Shown here piece by piece: positions 7,726-15,779 of a stretch of DNA of 64,000 nt. This stretch comes from Mucilaginibacter geliditolerans (lineage in GTDB: Bacteria > Bacteroidota > Bacteroidia > Sphingobacteriales > Sphingobacteriaceae): assembly GCF_014200495.1 (NCBI RefSeq), contig NZ_JACHBY010000003.1:620001-684000 (forward strand), in the 5' to 3' direction. A model generated the notes under the pieces. It ran no database searches. It worked only from the letters and a program-made list of their open reading frames with translations, and was not told the DNA's origin. Both the position numbers and the translations under genes were made by a program. How positions within the stretch are numbered: the first letter of the stretch is position 1; each line of letters opens with the position of its first letter.

Positions 7726-9201
7726 TCACAATTCTTTTATTGGCAATGTAAACCAAAAAGAACTTCCTTTTCCAAGTTCGCTGTTAACACCAAAGCGGCC
7801 ACCATGCTTTTTCACAATTTCTGCGCAGATATACAGACCTAAACCCAAACCTGCATATTGGCTGCCTCCTGAATCTATCCTGTAAAACCTGTCAAAAAGA
7901 TGCGGAATTTTTTCTGCTGGTATGCCCGGGCCATTGTCGGTAACAGAAACCATTATTTCTTCATTATGTACCTTAAAGCTAATGGTCAGGAGACCGCTGT
8001 TAGGGGCGTACTTAACGGCATTATTTATATAGTTAATTAATACTTGTTCAATACGGCCTGCATCGGCAAGTACCTGTAATTCCTGATCTCCCTTAACATC
8101 AATCTCAAAGACGTCTTCTGTACGGACATACTGGCAGCAATTATCTATCAATTGATACAGGTTGAACCATTCCTTATTTATTCGCAGTTGACCGGCAGTA
8201 AGTTGCCCCACATTCAACAGTTCACCTACTAATGAATTAATTTTTTTAGCATTTTTATTAGCACGATCAATGAATTCGCTGAGCATCGGCGTTGCAGGTT
8301 TGGACTTTATTCGATCCAACACCTGAAGTATTCCCATCAAGGTAGTCAGGGGCGTTTTCAGTTCATGACTGGCTACACTTATAAATTCATCTTTTTTCGT
8401 AAGCGCTAACTTGTGGTCGTTGATGTCTGTGCAGGAGCCAAACCACTTTAGGATCTCGCGGTCATCGGTATAATGGGGTACAGATTTCACCAAATGCCAA
8501 CGATATTCACCATTGTGGTTTTTCAGGCGCAAATCATACGAGAATGGCTCACCACATTTTAATTTTTCCGCCCAGGCGGTTTTAAAACCTGCGCGGTCAT
8601 CGTCATGTATACGTTCTAAAAACTGTTCTTGTGTAAATTTCCTTCCTGCGACCTGAAAGTAATTGGCGAAGCGGGCATTGATATAATCTATTTCTCCATC
8701 GGGTGTAGTAGTCCAGATAAGGTCAGGCGTCAGGTCGGCAAGGAATTGCATATTACGTTTATCTTTCTCCGCCTGATTTCGGGCAACTAATAATTCCTTT
8801 TCATAATGCTTACGATCGGTGTTATCAGTTAATATTGCATTTACTGCAATGACATGGCCCTGGTCGTTTTTTATAGCCACTGCGCCGAATAATACATGAA
8901 AAAAAGCGCCATGTTTCGTTTTTAGTTCATAACTCAGTTCTTTAACACTCCCGCTCACGTTAAGCATCGGCCGGAAAAACATTTCATAATGGATCTGCCC
9001 GCCTTTGGATAAGAAATCACCAAATTTTTTTTCATAAAGCACCTCTTCTTCAGTATGATCCAGCCAATTTAATAATGTCTGATTAATCCTGATGATTGTA
9101 CCGTCGGGAGTAAAGGTAAGGTAGCCGCAGGGTGCTTGGTGATATAAGACTTCCGGGTCAATTACATGGGTCAAAAGTTCCTTTGCGATTTCCCTGTTCA
9201 T
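7726..9201 (-). CDS. PAS-domain sensor histidine kinase, 491 aa
   Basis: Soluble kinase with two PAS domains (about residues 13-130 and 150-265), a HisKA domain with phosphoacceptor His279 in ASHELKTP, and a complete HATPase_c domain (YINNAVKYA, DNGPGIP, GLGLGLYI). The gene starts 10 bp downstream of the RsbQ-like hydrolase and is probably co-transcribed with it and the receiver at 10063. In Bacillus subtilis RsbQ works with the PAS-bearing phosphatase RsbP. Here the PAS partner is a kinase, and I infer that the hydrolase supplies or modifies the ligand read by its PAS domain. Confidence 0.92.
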   Translation of the reverse strand: MNREIAKELLTHVIDPEVLYHQAPCGYLTFTPDGTIIRINQTLLNWLDHTEEEVLYEKKFGDFLSKGGQIHYEMFFRPMLNVSGSVKELSYELKTKHGAFFHVLFGAVAIKNDQGHVIAVNAILTDNTDRKHYEKELLVARNQAEKDKRNMQFLADLTPDLIWTTTPDGEIDYINARFANYFQVAGRKFTQEQFLERIHDDDRAGFKTAWAEKLKCGEPFSYDLRLKNHNGEYRWHLVKSVPHYTDDREILKWFGSCTDINDHKLALTKKDEFISVASHELKTPLTTLMGILQVLDRIKSKPATPMLSEFIDRANKNAKKINSLVGELLNVGQLTAGQLRINKEWFNLYQLIDNCCQYVRTEDVFEIDVKGDQELQVLADAGRIEQVLINYINNAVKYAPNSGLLTISFKVHNEEIMVSVTDNGPGIPAEKIPHLFDRFYRIDSGGSQYAGLGLGLYICAEIVKKHGGRFGVNSELGKGSSFWFTLPIKEL

Positions 9202-9211
9202 TTGCTATGAG

Positions 9212-10003
9212 CTATAGGAATGCCTTGATCGCTTTAATTGTTTCACCCGGTTCGCTGATATGAGGGCAATGTCCTGTAGCCTTCAAGATCACAAGTTCGT
9301 TATTTGGCGTATGGGCATTAACATATTCACCGACCGCGAGAGGCGCAATAACGTCCTCTTCGCATTGTAAGGTAAGGCTTTCAATCGTGAGTTTCGCCAG
9401 ATCGGCCCGATTGTCTGAAAAGAAGGTTACCCTGGCGAATTCGCGGGCAACTTCAGGGTCGGTGGCGCAAAAACTATTTGTAAGAAACGAGCCCAGTTCT
9501 GGCCGGTCTGCGTTACCCATAATTACTGGTGCCATTGTGCTCGACCAGCCCAGGTAGTTGCTATCCATAAATTCAAACAGGCTTTCCAGGTCTGTGCGCT
9601 CAAAGCCGCCAGTATAGCCCTCATCATTTAAATAGCGTGGAGAGGGCCCGATGAATACTAATTTTTTAAAATATCTTGGTTCGCGAACGGCTGCCAACGC
9701 ACCGATCATTGCGCTTACCGAATGACCCACAAAAATTACATCACGAAGAGATAGGGCTTCACAAACGTCAAGAATATCCTGAGCATAACCTTCCAGCTTG
9801 CCATATTTGGCTGAACTGTATTGGCTCAAATCAGATTTGCCTGATCCCACATAATCAAAAAGCACAACGCGATAATCTTCCGTAAAGGCATCGACTATAA
9901 ATTGCCAAGACCGCTGATCGCAGCCAAATCCATGGGCGAACAACATGACCTGTTCACCGTTGCCGATCACGTTAACGTTATTTCGTTTCAATATAGATTC
10001 CAT
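9212..10003 (-). CDS. RsbQ-like alpha/beta hydrolase, 263 aa
   Basis: Alpha/beta-hydrolase of the RsbQ/KAI2/D14 group. Oxyanion region HGFGCDQRSW, nucleophile elbow GHSVSAMIG (Ser95 from the chosen start, close to Ser96 of Bacillus RsbQ), an acid in CEEDVIAP and the catalytic His in ATGHCPHISEP. I chose the ATG at 10003 (MESILKRNNVNVIG) instead of the one at 10024, because family members start at this point. Members act on small, mostly unidentified molecules in stress signalling. It lies between a receiver gene and a PAS kinase gene with tight spacing. Confidence 0.9.
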   Translation of the reverse strand: MESILKRNNVNVIGNGEQVMLFAHGFGCDQRSWQFIVDAFTEDYRVVLFDYVGSGKSDLSQYSSAKYGKLEGYAQDILDVCEALSLRDVIFVGHSVSAMIGALAAVREPRYFKKLVFIGPSPRYLNDEGYTGGFERTDLESLFEFMDSNYLGWSSTMAPVIMGNADRPELGSFLTNSFCATDPEVAREFARVTFFSDNRADLAKLTIESLTLQCEEDVIAPLAVGEYVNAHTPNNELVILKATGHCPHISEPGETIKAIKAFL

Positions 10004-10062
10004 AGGGTGCAATTGAACCGCCAAGATACGAATTTGTTTATTAGATTATTATTAGCGGTTTT

Positions 10063-10434
10063 TCAGGCTGCATAGCGTCTTACATGCGCTAACAACTCTA
10101 TTATATCGAATGGTTTCGCCAAAAAGTCATCAGCATTGCACTCCTTTTCGCGGATACCTTGCCAACCATGATTCGCTGAGATCATAATTATTGGAATTTC
10201 TTGCGTGGCCAATGTCCCTTTAAGTTCCCGGCAAATATCCCGTCCGTCGCTATCACCCAATTGGACATCAAGTAATAAAATATCCGGCCGAATTTGGGCT
10301 ACTGTTTCTACCACGGCCAGCCCATTGTCTAACCCAGATACCTGATAGCCTTCAGATTCCAGAACGTACAGAATAATCTCCCGAATGTCCTGATCGTCGT
10401 CCACTACCAGTATTTTTTTTCTTCCAGCTATCAT
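10063..10434 (-). CDS. single-domain response regulator (REC), 123 aa
   Basis: Canonical receiver: acidic triplet Asp12-Asp13-Asp14 (VVDDDQD), phosphoacceptor Asp56 (LLLDVQL), switch residue in IIMISANHG and Lys in LAKPFD. It has no output domain. It is the first gene of a minus-strand set with the RsbQ-like hydrolase (59-bp gap) and the PAS kinase, so the three probably form one signalling unit in which this protein receives the phosphate. Confidence 0.92.
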   Translation of the reverse strand: MIAGRKKILVVDDDQDIREIILYVLESEGYQVSGLDNGLAVVETVAQIRPDILLLDVQLGDSDGRDICRELKGTLATQEIPIIMISANHGWQGIREKECNADDFLAKPFDIIELLAHVRRYAA

Positions 10435-10623
10435 ATCTAGGGAATATCATTAATAAATACAATAATTAGGCCACTACGGTTATCTGGGAAATTGATTGTT
10501 GCATCCAGTGCCCTTCAATGTTATGTGCAATGCCTTGATTATCCTGAAATGCAGATAACGAAAGATGACCCGAGGCCTGAAATTAAACTCCGAAAAGTGA
10601 CATAAGATGTAGCTGATTTGCAG

Positions 10624-10917
10624 TTAAACATCTCTTCCCGTTTTAATGCGTTTACTTTTTACTTCGCCCCGGAGTACTCTATTGATATCTTCAAAATTAT
10701 AAAAAAGAATGCCGCCAATCTTGGTAAACGGAATCGTTCCATTATCTCTTAATGTTTGAAGCGTATTATCAGAAATTTTCAACAGGTTTTTAACCTGGTA
10801 AGTTTTTAGCCACTTTCTGGGCTCTTCACCTGTTTGACCTAATAATCCTTTTATTTGATTTAACAGGTTATTTCCAAATTCCTGTAGATCTTCTTTGGTT
10901 ATGATTTCTGCTGGCAT
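10624..10917 (-). CDS. HTH_17 / excisionase-like DNA-binding protein, 97 aa
   Basis: An N-terminal helix (LQEFGNNLLNQIKGLLG) is followed by a MerR-like winged helix of the type found in Bacteroidetes element proteins: KTYQVKNLLKISDNTLQTLRDNG then IPFTKIGGILFYNFEDI. Proteins of this kind act as recombination directionality factors or helper regulators in integrative elements. A tyrosine integrase gene lies 1.4 kb upstream on the same strand, supporting that role. A set of inverted repeats sits upstream of its start. Confidence 0.8.
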   Translation of the reverse strand: MPAEIITKEDLQEFGNNLLNQIKGLLGQTGEEPRKWLKTYQVKNLLKISDNTLQTLRDNGTIPFTKIGGILFYNFEDINRVLRGEVKSKRIKTGRDV

Positions 10918-11012
10918 AGCTCTATTAATTGTAGTTTATTTCAGTTATAATGCGATATTGATTTTCTGTGAAACCAGTAATCTGATACAAATTTGGCTTA
11001 AATGGGATTAGA

Positions 11013-11041
11013 TTTTATCCGAGTTTATCCGAGTCGGATGC
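11013..11041. repeat. short tandem direct repeat upstream of the HTH gene
   Basis: The 10-mer TTTATCCGAG occurs twice in tandem, followed by a partial third copy. It lies about 100 bp before the HTH gene start, where a regulator site would be expected. Confidence 0.4.
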
Positions 11042-11096
11042 AAACTTTTTTTGTAAACCTTCTTATTAGTCTGTAAGGTAACTTGAGTCTGAAATC

Positions 11097-11172
11097 AATT
11101 GTGCCCGCACTGCGTTCACAATTCAAAGTATCAAGAAAATTCATATTGTGAACGCACCGCATTCACAATATG
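11097..11172. repeat. cluster of inverted TGCGTTCACAAT motifs
   Basis: TGCGTTCACAAT occurs at 11111-11122, its exact complement at 11145-11156, and a variant beginning GCATTCACAAT at about 11159-11169. They form two hairpins: arms AATTGTG / CACAATT (11097-11103, 11117-11123) and CATATTGTGAA / TTCACAATATG (11142-11152, 11162-11172). The 397-bp gap 10918-11314 contains this cluster, the direct repeat above and a terminator, but no gene. Confidence 0.6.
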
Positions 11173-11274
11173 ATAATGGTATCACCTTGACGTAGCGCAA
11201 AGGATCGATATTCAAATAGCTGTATAAAATCCTGACATACAGATCTGTTGTCATATCCAATATACATTGGCGGA

Positions 11275-11308
11275 AAAGAATTACACACACATTGTGCGTA
11301 ATTCTTTT
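11275..11308 (-). terminator. hairpin terminator after the YhcG-like gene
   Basis: A 15-bp stem with one G-T mismatch: left arm AAAAGAATTACACAC, right arm GTGCGTAATTCTTTT. It lies 7 bp past the stop of the minus-strand nuclease gene. A/T-rich stem ends supply the U-tract in either direction. Confidence 0.65.
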
Positions 11309-11314
11309 ATTCAT

Positions 11315-12313
11315 TCACTTATCTTTTTGCTTAAGGATCTCATTATGAATCTCCTGGGATAATTGCTCCGCAGTAGGTAGGTAAAGCTGATATTTGCTTG
11401 CAAAAATATTGATCTTTTCCGGCAAGGTAAATTTAACTACGGTATCGTTTTTCTCCAGGCAAAGCAAGATTCCAACCGTAGGACTTTCATGAGCTAATTT
11501 TTCAATACGATCAAAATAATTAACGTACATCTGCAATTGGCCGAGATCTCCGTGTGTTATTTTGTGGGTCTTTAATTCAATGATCACAAAGCATTGCAGC
11601 AACCGGTTGTAGAATACAAGGTCGACAAAAAAGTCGTCACCATCCAGGTGAATACGTTTTTGCCTGGCAACAAAAGAAAAGCCGTTACCCAACTCCAACA
11701 TGAACTCCTGGAGGTGTGTTATCAGCGCAGATTCAAGGTCTTTCTCAAAGTAGGCACTCTCTGGTTTTAAGCCTAAAAATTCCAGTACCATCGGATCTTT
11801 AATGATAGCCCTCGGTTGATCCGGTTGTTGTTCGTTTCTTGCGACTGACAGAACCTTTTCTTTATCTGTACTCAGTAAGAGCCTTTCATAAAGTTGACTT
11901 CCGATCTGTCGCTCCACTTGCCGAAAGGACCAATTATTTTTGATTGTTTCGATTTTATAAAATTCTCGTTTTTCTTCTTCAGGTATTGTTAGTAGTAAAG
12001 AATAATGAGACCAACTCAATTGTGCAGACAGTGTCTGCACAATTGGAAAGCCTCTATAAAACTGACGAAAAAGGTTAAGATTCCGCGCAGAAAAACCTCG
12101 ACCAAATTGTGGTTGAAGTTGCTCTGATAAATACTTGATTAGTTGAGTGCCATACTCAGCGCGATCCGCTCCTTGTTGTTCCTCTTCGAATATTCGTTTC
12201 CCGATATGCCAGTACATAATTACACGTTCACGGTCAACTGCCCGAACAGCATTTTCTCTCGCTTTATTTATAATCGATTGGATATCATTTATAATTGATT
12301 TATTCAAATTCAT
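11315..12313 (-). CDS. YhcG / DUF1016-type PD-(D/E)XK nuclease, 332 aa
   Basis: The N-terminal DUF1016 helical domain includes RERVIMYWHIGKRI and FGRGFSARNLNLFRQFY. A C-terminal PD-(D/E)XK fold has GDDFFVDLVFYNRLL (catalytic Asp) and FVIIELK (ExK), followed by HGDLGQLQMYV. Motifs look intact, so it is probably an active DNA nuclease. Family members occur next to restriction-modification genes and on mobile elements, and the role is unsettled. Its start overlaps the integrase stop by 4 bp, so the two are translationally coupled and probably function or move together. Confidence 0.88.
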   Translation of the reverse strand: MNLNKSIINDIQSIINKARENAVRAVDRERVIMYWHIGKRIFEEEQQGADRAEYGTQLIKYLSEQLQPQFGRGFSARNLNLFRQFYRGFPIVQTLSAQLSWSHYSLLLTIPEEEKREFYKIETIKNNWSFRQVERQIGSQLYERLLLSTDKEKVLSVARNEQQPDQPRAIIKDPMVLEFLGLKPESAYFEKDLESALITHLQEFMLELGNGFSFVARQKRIHLDGDDFFVDLVFYNRLLQCFVIIELKTHKITHGDLGQLQMYVNYFDRIEKLAHESPTVGILLCLEKNDTVVKFTLPEKINIFASKYQLYLPTAEQLSQEIHNEILKQKDK

Positions 12314-13569
12314 ACTAATTCCTCCTCTGCTAATTCTTCTGTTACCTTTTGTTCCCTTAACCTTGTCTTTAAGGCGTGCATATCCCGATTAACCTTCTTG
12401 TCCTTCATCTTAGCATAGATCTGGGTAGTTGTCAATTTTGTATGGCCGAGCATTTTACTTACTGTTTCCAATGGGACATCGTTCTCCAGGGTAACGGTCG
12501 TGGCAAAGGTGTGACGGGCAATGTGCGTGGTTAAAATTTTGGTAATGGAAGCGAGGTCACCGATCTCTTTCAAATAGGCATTCATCTTCTGGTTACTTTT
12601 AACAGGGAACAGTTTATTCAGTACGATTCTGCAATCATGGTCATTATATTTCTCAATAAGATCCATGGCCTGGGGGATTAGCGGAACATTGGCGGTCACA
12701 TACGTTTTTGTCCGCTGAGTTTTTATCCAGGCAACCTGGTCTTTTCCGATATGGATATGCTGCGGCGTGAGCTTTTCAATATCGACAAAAGCATAACCCG
12801 TATAACAGCAGAATAAAAAGGTATCCCGAACTTCTTCAAGGCGCTTAATAGTAAATGGATGATTGGCGAGTTGATGGATCTCTTCCCATTCCAGTTCTTC
12901 ACGATGAACTTTTTTATAAGTACACTTGAACAAATTAAATGGATTCGTCCTGATCCACCCATGGTTGAACGCCATGTTAACGATCTTCTTAAGATTTTTC
13001 ATGTACCGCATAGCTGTATTGTGTTCAATGCCGTCTTCAGTCTTCAGATACATTTCAAATCCTGTGACGAACGCATAGTCAATTGACTCCAGGTATATGT
13101 CTGGCTTTTTAAATCTGTGCTGTATATAATCTGATGTTTTCGACCGGACCGTATTGTACTTGGTCAGTGTGGCTTTTACAAAGTCTTTCCCTACCAGTTC
13201 TTCGACGTTTTTATTGTGCTCATCAAATACTTCCAGCAACATCCGCTGAGGAGCATCTTCGCCAGCGTATCGCTGCTTGATTTTTTCAACGGTGATAAAA
13301 TCATCGGATTGCTTGAGATCATGGAAGGCCGTGTGGATGTCATTGGTAACCGTAATGATTTCCTTGTTGATTAGCTTTACTTCCTGCCCGGACCCTTTGA
13401 CTAATCCCGCTTCCGGGTCCCATTTGCCGGGCTCGACTTTGCGACCCATTGAAATTTCCGCTCTTTTCCCCAGGTAAGTGATCCTTGCATAGAGGGGAAC
13501 ATTGCCTTTTGCATCTGTTTTTCTTTTGTCAGCCCAGATGAGAACTGAGAACCTTTGTGTACTTTTCAT
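12310..13569 (-). CDS. tyrosine recombinase / integrase, 419 aa
   Basis: Bacteroidetes-type site-specific integrase. An N-terminal arm-binding domain (about residues 5-100) is followed by a core-binding SAM-like domain (about 110-210) and a catalytic domain. The catalytic Arg is in RDTFLFCCYTGYAFVDI, the HxxR box is HIARHTFATT, the second His is in LGHTKLTTTQIYAK and Tyr is in that same segment. It is full length. The gene reads away from tRNA-Asp(GTC), about 500 bp off, which is the usual arrangement of an island integrated at a tRNA 3' end. Confidence 0.95.
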   Translation of the reverse strand: MKSTQRFSVLIWADKRKTDAKGNVPLYARITYLGKRAEISMGRKVEPGKWDPEAGLVKGSGQEVKLINKEIITVTNDIHTAFHDLKQSDDFITVEKIKQRYAGEDAPQRMLLEVFDEHNKNVEELVGKDFVKATLTKYNTVRSKTSDYIQHRFKKPDIYLESIDYAFVTGFEMYLKTEDGIEHNTAMRYMKNLKKIVNMAFNHGWIRTNPFNLFKCTYKKVHREELEWEEIHQLANHPFTIKRLEEVRDTFLFCCYTGYAFVDIEKLTPQHIHIGKDQVAWIKTQRTKTYVTANVPLIPQAMDLIEKYNDHDCRIVLNKLFPVKSNQKMNAYLKEIGDLASITKILTTHIARHTFATTVTLENDVPLETVSKMLGHTKLTTTQIYAKMKDKKVNRDMHALKTRLREQKVTEELAEEELV

Positions 13570-14069
13570 ACTACATTTGATTTTAAATTGTTTAACAGCA
13601 TTAATTTTGAACTGAAATGAGCCTTTTTGAGGTCATTTTATTGTATTAATTGCTTTAAAATCAACTGTTTACCTTGTTATTCGGTGACCTAAATCTAAAC
13701 TTCTAAAAAGGTCACCGATTAAGGCACTTTTCATCGAAAAATAGATCGCGTCCCAAAAGGACCAGAACCCTCGACCCCATATCAATGAGGTCATTTGAGG
13801 CGCTTTGATATCAACCGAAGTCCAGGTGTTCCAAGCGTCAGAAATTTGCGTAGTTTTGAGGTGTTTTAAACCCTGATTTTACTATTCTAATCAATTGAAT
13901 ACCATTTAGTTAACGTTAATTTGAGACTAAATTAGTGATTAGAAAGAGGTCGCCGAATAGGCCACCTGGGTGAGTCATAAATCCTGAGTAGTTATGCGGT
14001 TTTTTGAAAAAAAAAAACGCTTAAACCATTTTGATTTAAGCGTTTTAAAGAGCGTTGAAACTCTTTTAG
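13570..14069. other. integrase-tRNA interval with repeated motifs (possible att region)
   Basis: No gene is seen in these 500 bp. It holds an inverted repeat, TCGGTGACCT (13681-13690) and AGGTCACCGA (13709-13718), with a third related copy AGGTCGCCGAAT at 13948-13959. A second motif, TGAGGTCATTT, occurs at 13628-13638 and 13786-13796, with a variant TGAGGTGTTTT at 13857-13867. Such clusters are typical of integrase arm sites, but this is inference. A poly-A run and a hairpin built on GCTTAAA / TTTAAGC lie at about 14007-14048, near the tRNA 3' end. Confidence 0.5.
13759..13780 (-). pseudogene. degenerate copy of part of tRNA-Asp (possible attachment remnant)
   Basis: These 22 bases match 14081-14102 of the tRNA-Asp gene at 19 positions in the same orientation, including 15 of 16 over GAACCC-x-CGACCCCAT. 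In the tRNA this covers the 5' side of the T arm, the variable loop and part of the anticodon stem. It lies 290 bp inside the tRNA 3' boundary, beside the integrase. It could be an att-site remnant or the scar of an earlier insertion. Confidence 0.5.
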
Positions 14070-14143
14070 CGGAATGGACGGGACTCGAACCCGCGACCCC
14101 ATGCGTGACAGGCATGTATTCTAACCAGCTGAACTACCACTCC
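14070..14143 (-). tRNA. tRNA-Asp (anticodon GTC)
   Basis: A full cloverleaf on the minus strand. The acceptor stem GGAGTGG pairs with CCATTCC with one G-T pair. The D arm contains AGCTGGTTAGA, the anticodon loop reads CTGTCAC with GTC, and the T arm is GCGGG-TTCGAGT-CCCGT. The discriminator is G73, as expected for Asp. CCA is not encoded. The 3' end faces the integrase and the accessory region on the left, making it the likely insertion site of that region. Confidence 0.95.
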
Positions 14144-14155
14144 GTTTTGGGTTTG

Positions 14156-14185
14156 CAAATATAAGCAGATTTTATATTTACGCAA
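14156..14185 (-). promoter_or_regulatory. consensus promoter of tRNA-Asp
   Basis: On the minus strand a TTG (complement of 14183-14185) is followed after exactly 19 bp by TATATTTG (complement of 14156-14163). This is a perfect Bacteroidetes sigma-ABfr type promoter, ending 12 bp before the tRNA 5' end. Confidence 0.8.
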
Positions 14186-14283
14186 GGACTAATTGAAAAA
14201 AAATAAAAATGCCATTTTATTGCTGCAAAACTGCGTTTTTTATACAAATAGACTTTATTTTAGCGCTCCTATTTAAATACCAT

Positions 14284-15480
14284 ATGCTTAGCAACTTAAC
14301 ACAAACTTTCCGCTGGTTTGGGCCTCAGGACCCTGTTACTTTACAATCTGTACGGCAAACCGGTGCCACCGGCATTGTATCCGCATTACACCATATACCT
14401 GTTGGCGAGGAGTGGAGTTTGGACGAAATTAACACACGTAAAGCCATTATTAACGCCGCCGGACTGGATTGGGACGTGGTAGAAAGCGTAAATATTCACG
14501 AAAGTATTAAAACCGCGGGCAGCGACCGTGATAAATATATCGAGCTGTATATTAAAAGTCTGAAAAATCTGGCTAAGGCTGATGTAAAGACGGTATGCTA
14601 CAATTTTATGCCTGTACTTGACTGGACACGTACCGACCTGGATTATCGCCTGCCGAATAATTCCTCCGCCTTACGATATGATGCACGTGCATTAGCTGCT
14701 TTCGATCTGTATATTTTAGAACGTGCAAGTGCATCTGCAACTTATACGCCTGATCAGCAACAAAAGGCAAAGGCATTTTTGGATGCTTTAAGCGCAGATG
14801 AGAAGCAACAGCTCATCAATAACCTGTTAGCCGGCCTGCCCGGAACTAATAAAACACTAACTATTCCCGAATTTAATGAGTATTTGCAACGTTATGATGA
14901 AACAGATGCTAAAGCCTTAAAAGATAACCTGGCTTATTTTCTGCAGGGCATTATACCGGCAGCTGAGGAAGCAGGTATAAAAATGTGCATCCACCCGGAT
15001 GACCCGCCATTTCCTATATTGGGTTTGCCGAGGGTTGTTTCTACAGAGGCCGATCTGCTGGATGTTGTTAATTATTGTCCGTCGCCAAGTAATGGCCTCA
15101 CTTTTTGCACAGGCTCATTGGGTGCAAGGCCGGATAACGATCTGCCGGGGATAGTTGAGCGCCTGGGTACAAACTTTCACTTTTTGCATTTACGCAATGT
15201 AAGGCGCGAAGCTGACGGAAGCTTTTATGAGGACGAACACTTAAATGGCAGCACAGATATGTACACGGTGATGAAAAATATCATCCTCGAACAAAAGAAA
15301 CGTGCTGACAGTGGCCGTGAAGATATTGCCATACCTATGCGACCTGATCATGGGCATAAATTGCTTGATGACTTCAGGTACAACACTTATCATGGTTACT
15401 CAGCTATCGGGAGATTAAAAGGACTTGCAGAGCTCAGAGGGCTTGAAATGGGCATTAAACGCAGTTTATTTGACGCCTAG
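14284..15480 (+). CDS. uxuA: mannonate dehydratase, 398 aa
   Basis: Converts D-mannonate to 2-keto-3-deoxygluconate in hexuronate breakdown. The start at the ATG 14284 (MLSNLTQTFRWFGPQDPV) agrees with the family; the ORF extends upstream to 14209 but the extra hydrophobic residues are not conserved family sequence. Motifs include GIVSALHHIP, MCIHPDDPPFPILGLPRVV (metal ligands), GSLGARPDNDLPGIVERLG, HFLHLRNV and MRPDHGHKLLDD. The length is close to that of E. coli UxuA. No other uronate genes are beside it, so it is a monocistronic catabolic gene here. Confidence 0.96.
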   Translation: MLSNLTQTFRWFGPQDPVTLQSVRQTGATGIVSALHHIPVGEEWSLDEINTRKAIINAAGLDWDVVESVNIHESIKTAGSDRDKYIELYIKSLKNLAKADVKTVCYNFMPVLDWTRTDLDYRLPNNSSALRYDARALAAFDLYILERASASATYTPDQQQKAKAFLDALSADEKQQLINNLLAGLPGTNKTLTIPEFNEYLQRYDETDAKALKDNLAYFLQGIIPAAEEAGIKMCIHPDDPPFPILGLPRVVSTEADLLDVVNYCPSPSNGLTFCTGSLGARPDNDLPGIVERLGTNFHFLHLRNVRREADGSFYEDEHLNGSTDMYTVMKNIILEQKKRADSGREDIAIPMRPDHGHKLLDDFRYNTYHGYSAIGRLKGLAELRGLEMGIKRSLFDA

Positions 15481-15638
15481 TTCCTCCGGCTAATTTATTA
15501 AGCTCATAACGGAGTAAATTAATGCCTGGATTGCTCGTTGGTAATTGATCCTTTAGATTTTTGTAACAAATAAGTTATTGTAAAATATCAGGTAATAAAT
15601 GCCGTTAACAGTTCAAACAAAAACAACAAAATAATAAT

Positions 15639-15770
15639 ATGAAAGCTATAAAAGTATTAGCGATTATGATGTTAGCGATATTTAGCTACACAGCGGTAAG
15701 CGCGCAAACCCATCATCATCACAAACGCCACAGCAAACACCACTGGCACAGAAAACAGCCAAGTAGATAA
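15639..15770 (+). CDS. small secreted His-rich peptide, 43 aa
   Basis: ATG at 15639, stop at 15768. A 22-residue signal peptide (hydrophobic core VLAIMMLAIFSYTAVSA, probable cleavage after SA) precedes a 21-residue mature part starting QTHHHHKRHSKHHWH. Eight of the first fifteen mature residues are His. It may bind metal ions in the periplasm, but this is inference. It is followed within 10 bp by a strong terminator, which supports a real short transcript. Confidence 0.7.
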   Translation: MKAIKVLAIMMLAIFSYTAVSAQTHHHHKRHSKHHWHRKQPSR

Positions 15771-15779
15771 TGCAAAAAA

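Noticed and set aside
13759..13780. A second functional tRNA gene
   Set aside because: Only about 22 bases match; no acceptor stem, D arm or 3' end can be formed around them.
14209..14283. N-terminal extension of mannonate dehydratase
   Set aside because: The extra 25 residues are hydrophobic and not part of the family. The ATG at 14284 gives the expected start and length.
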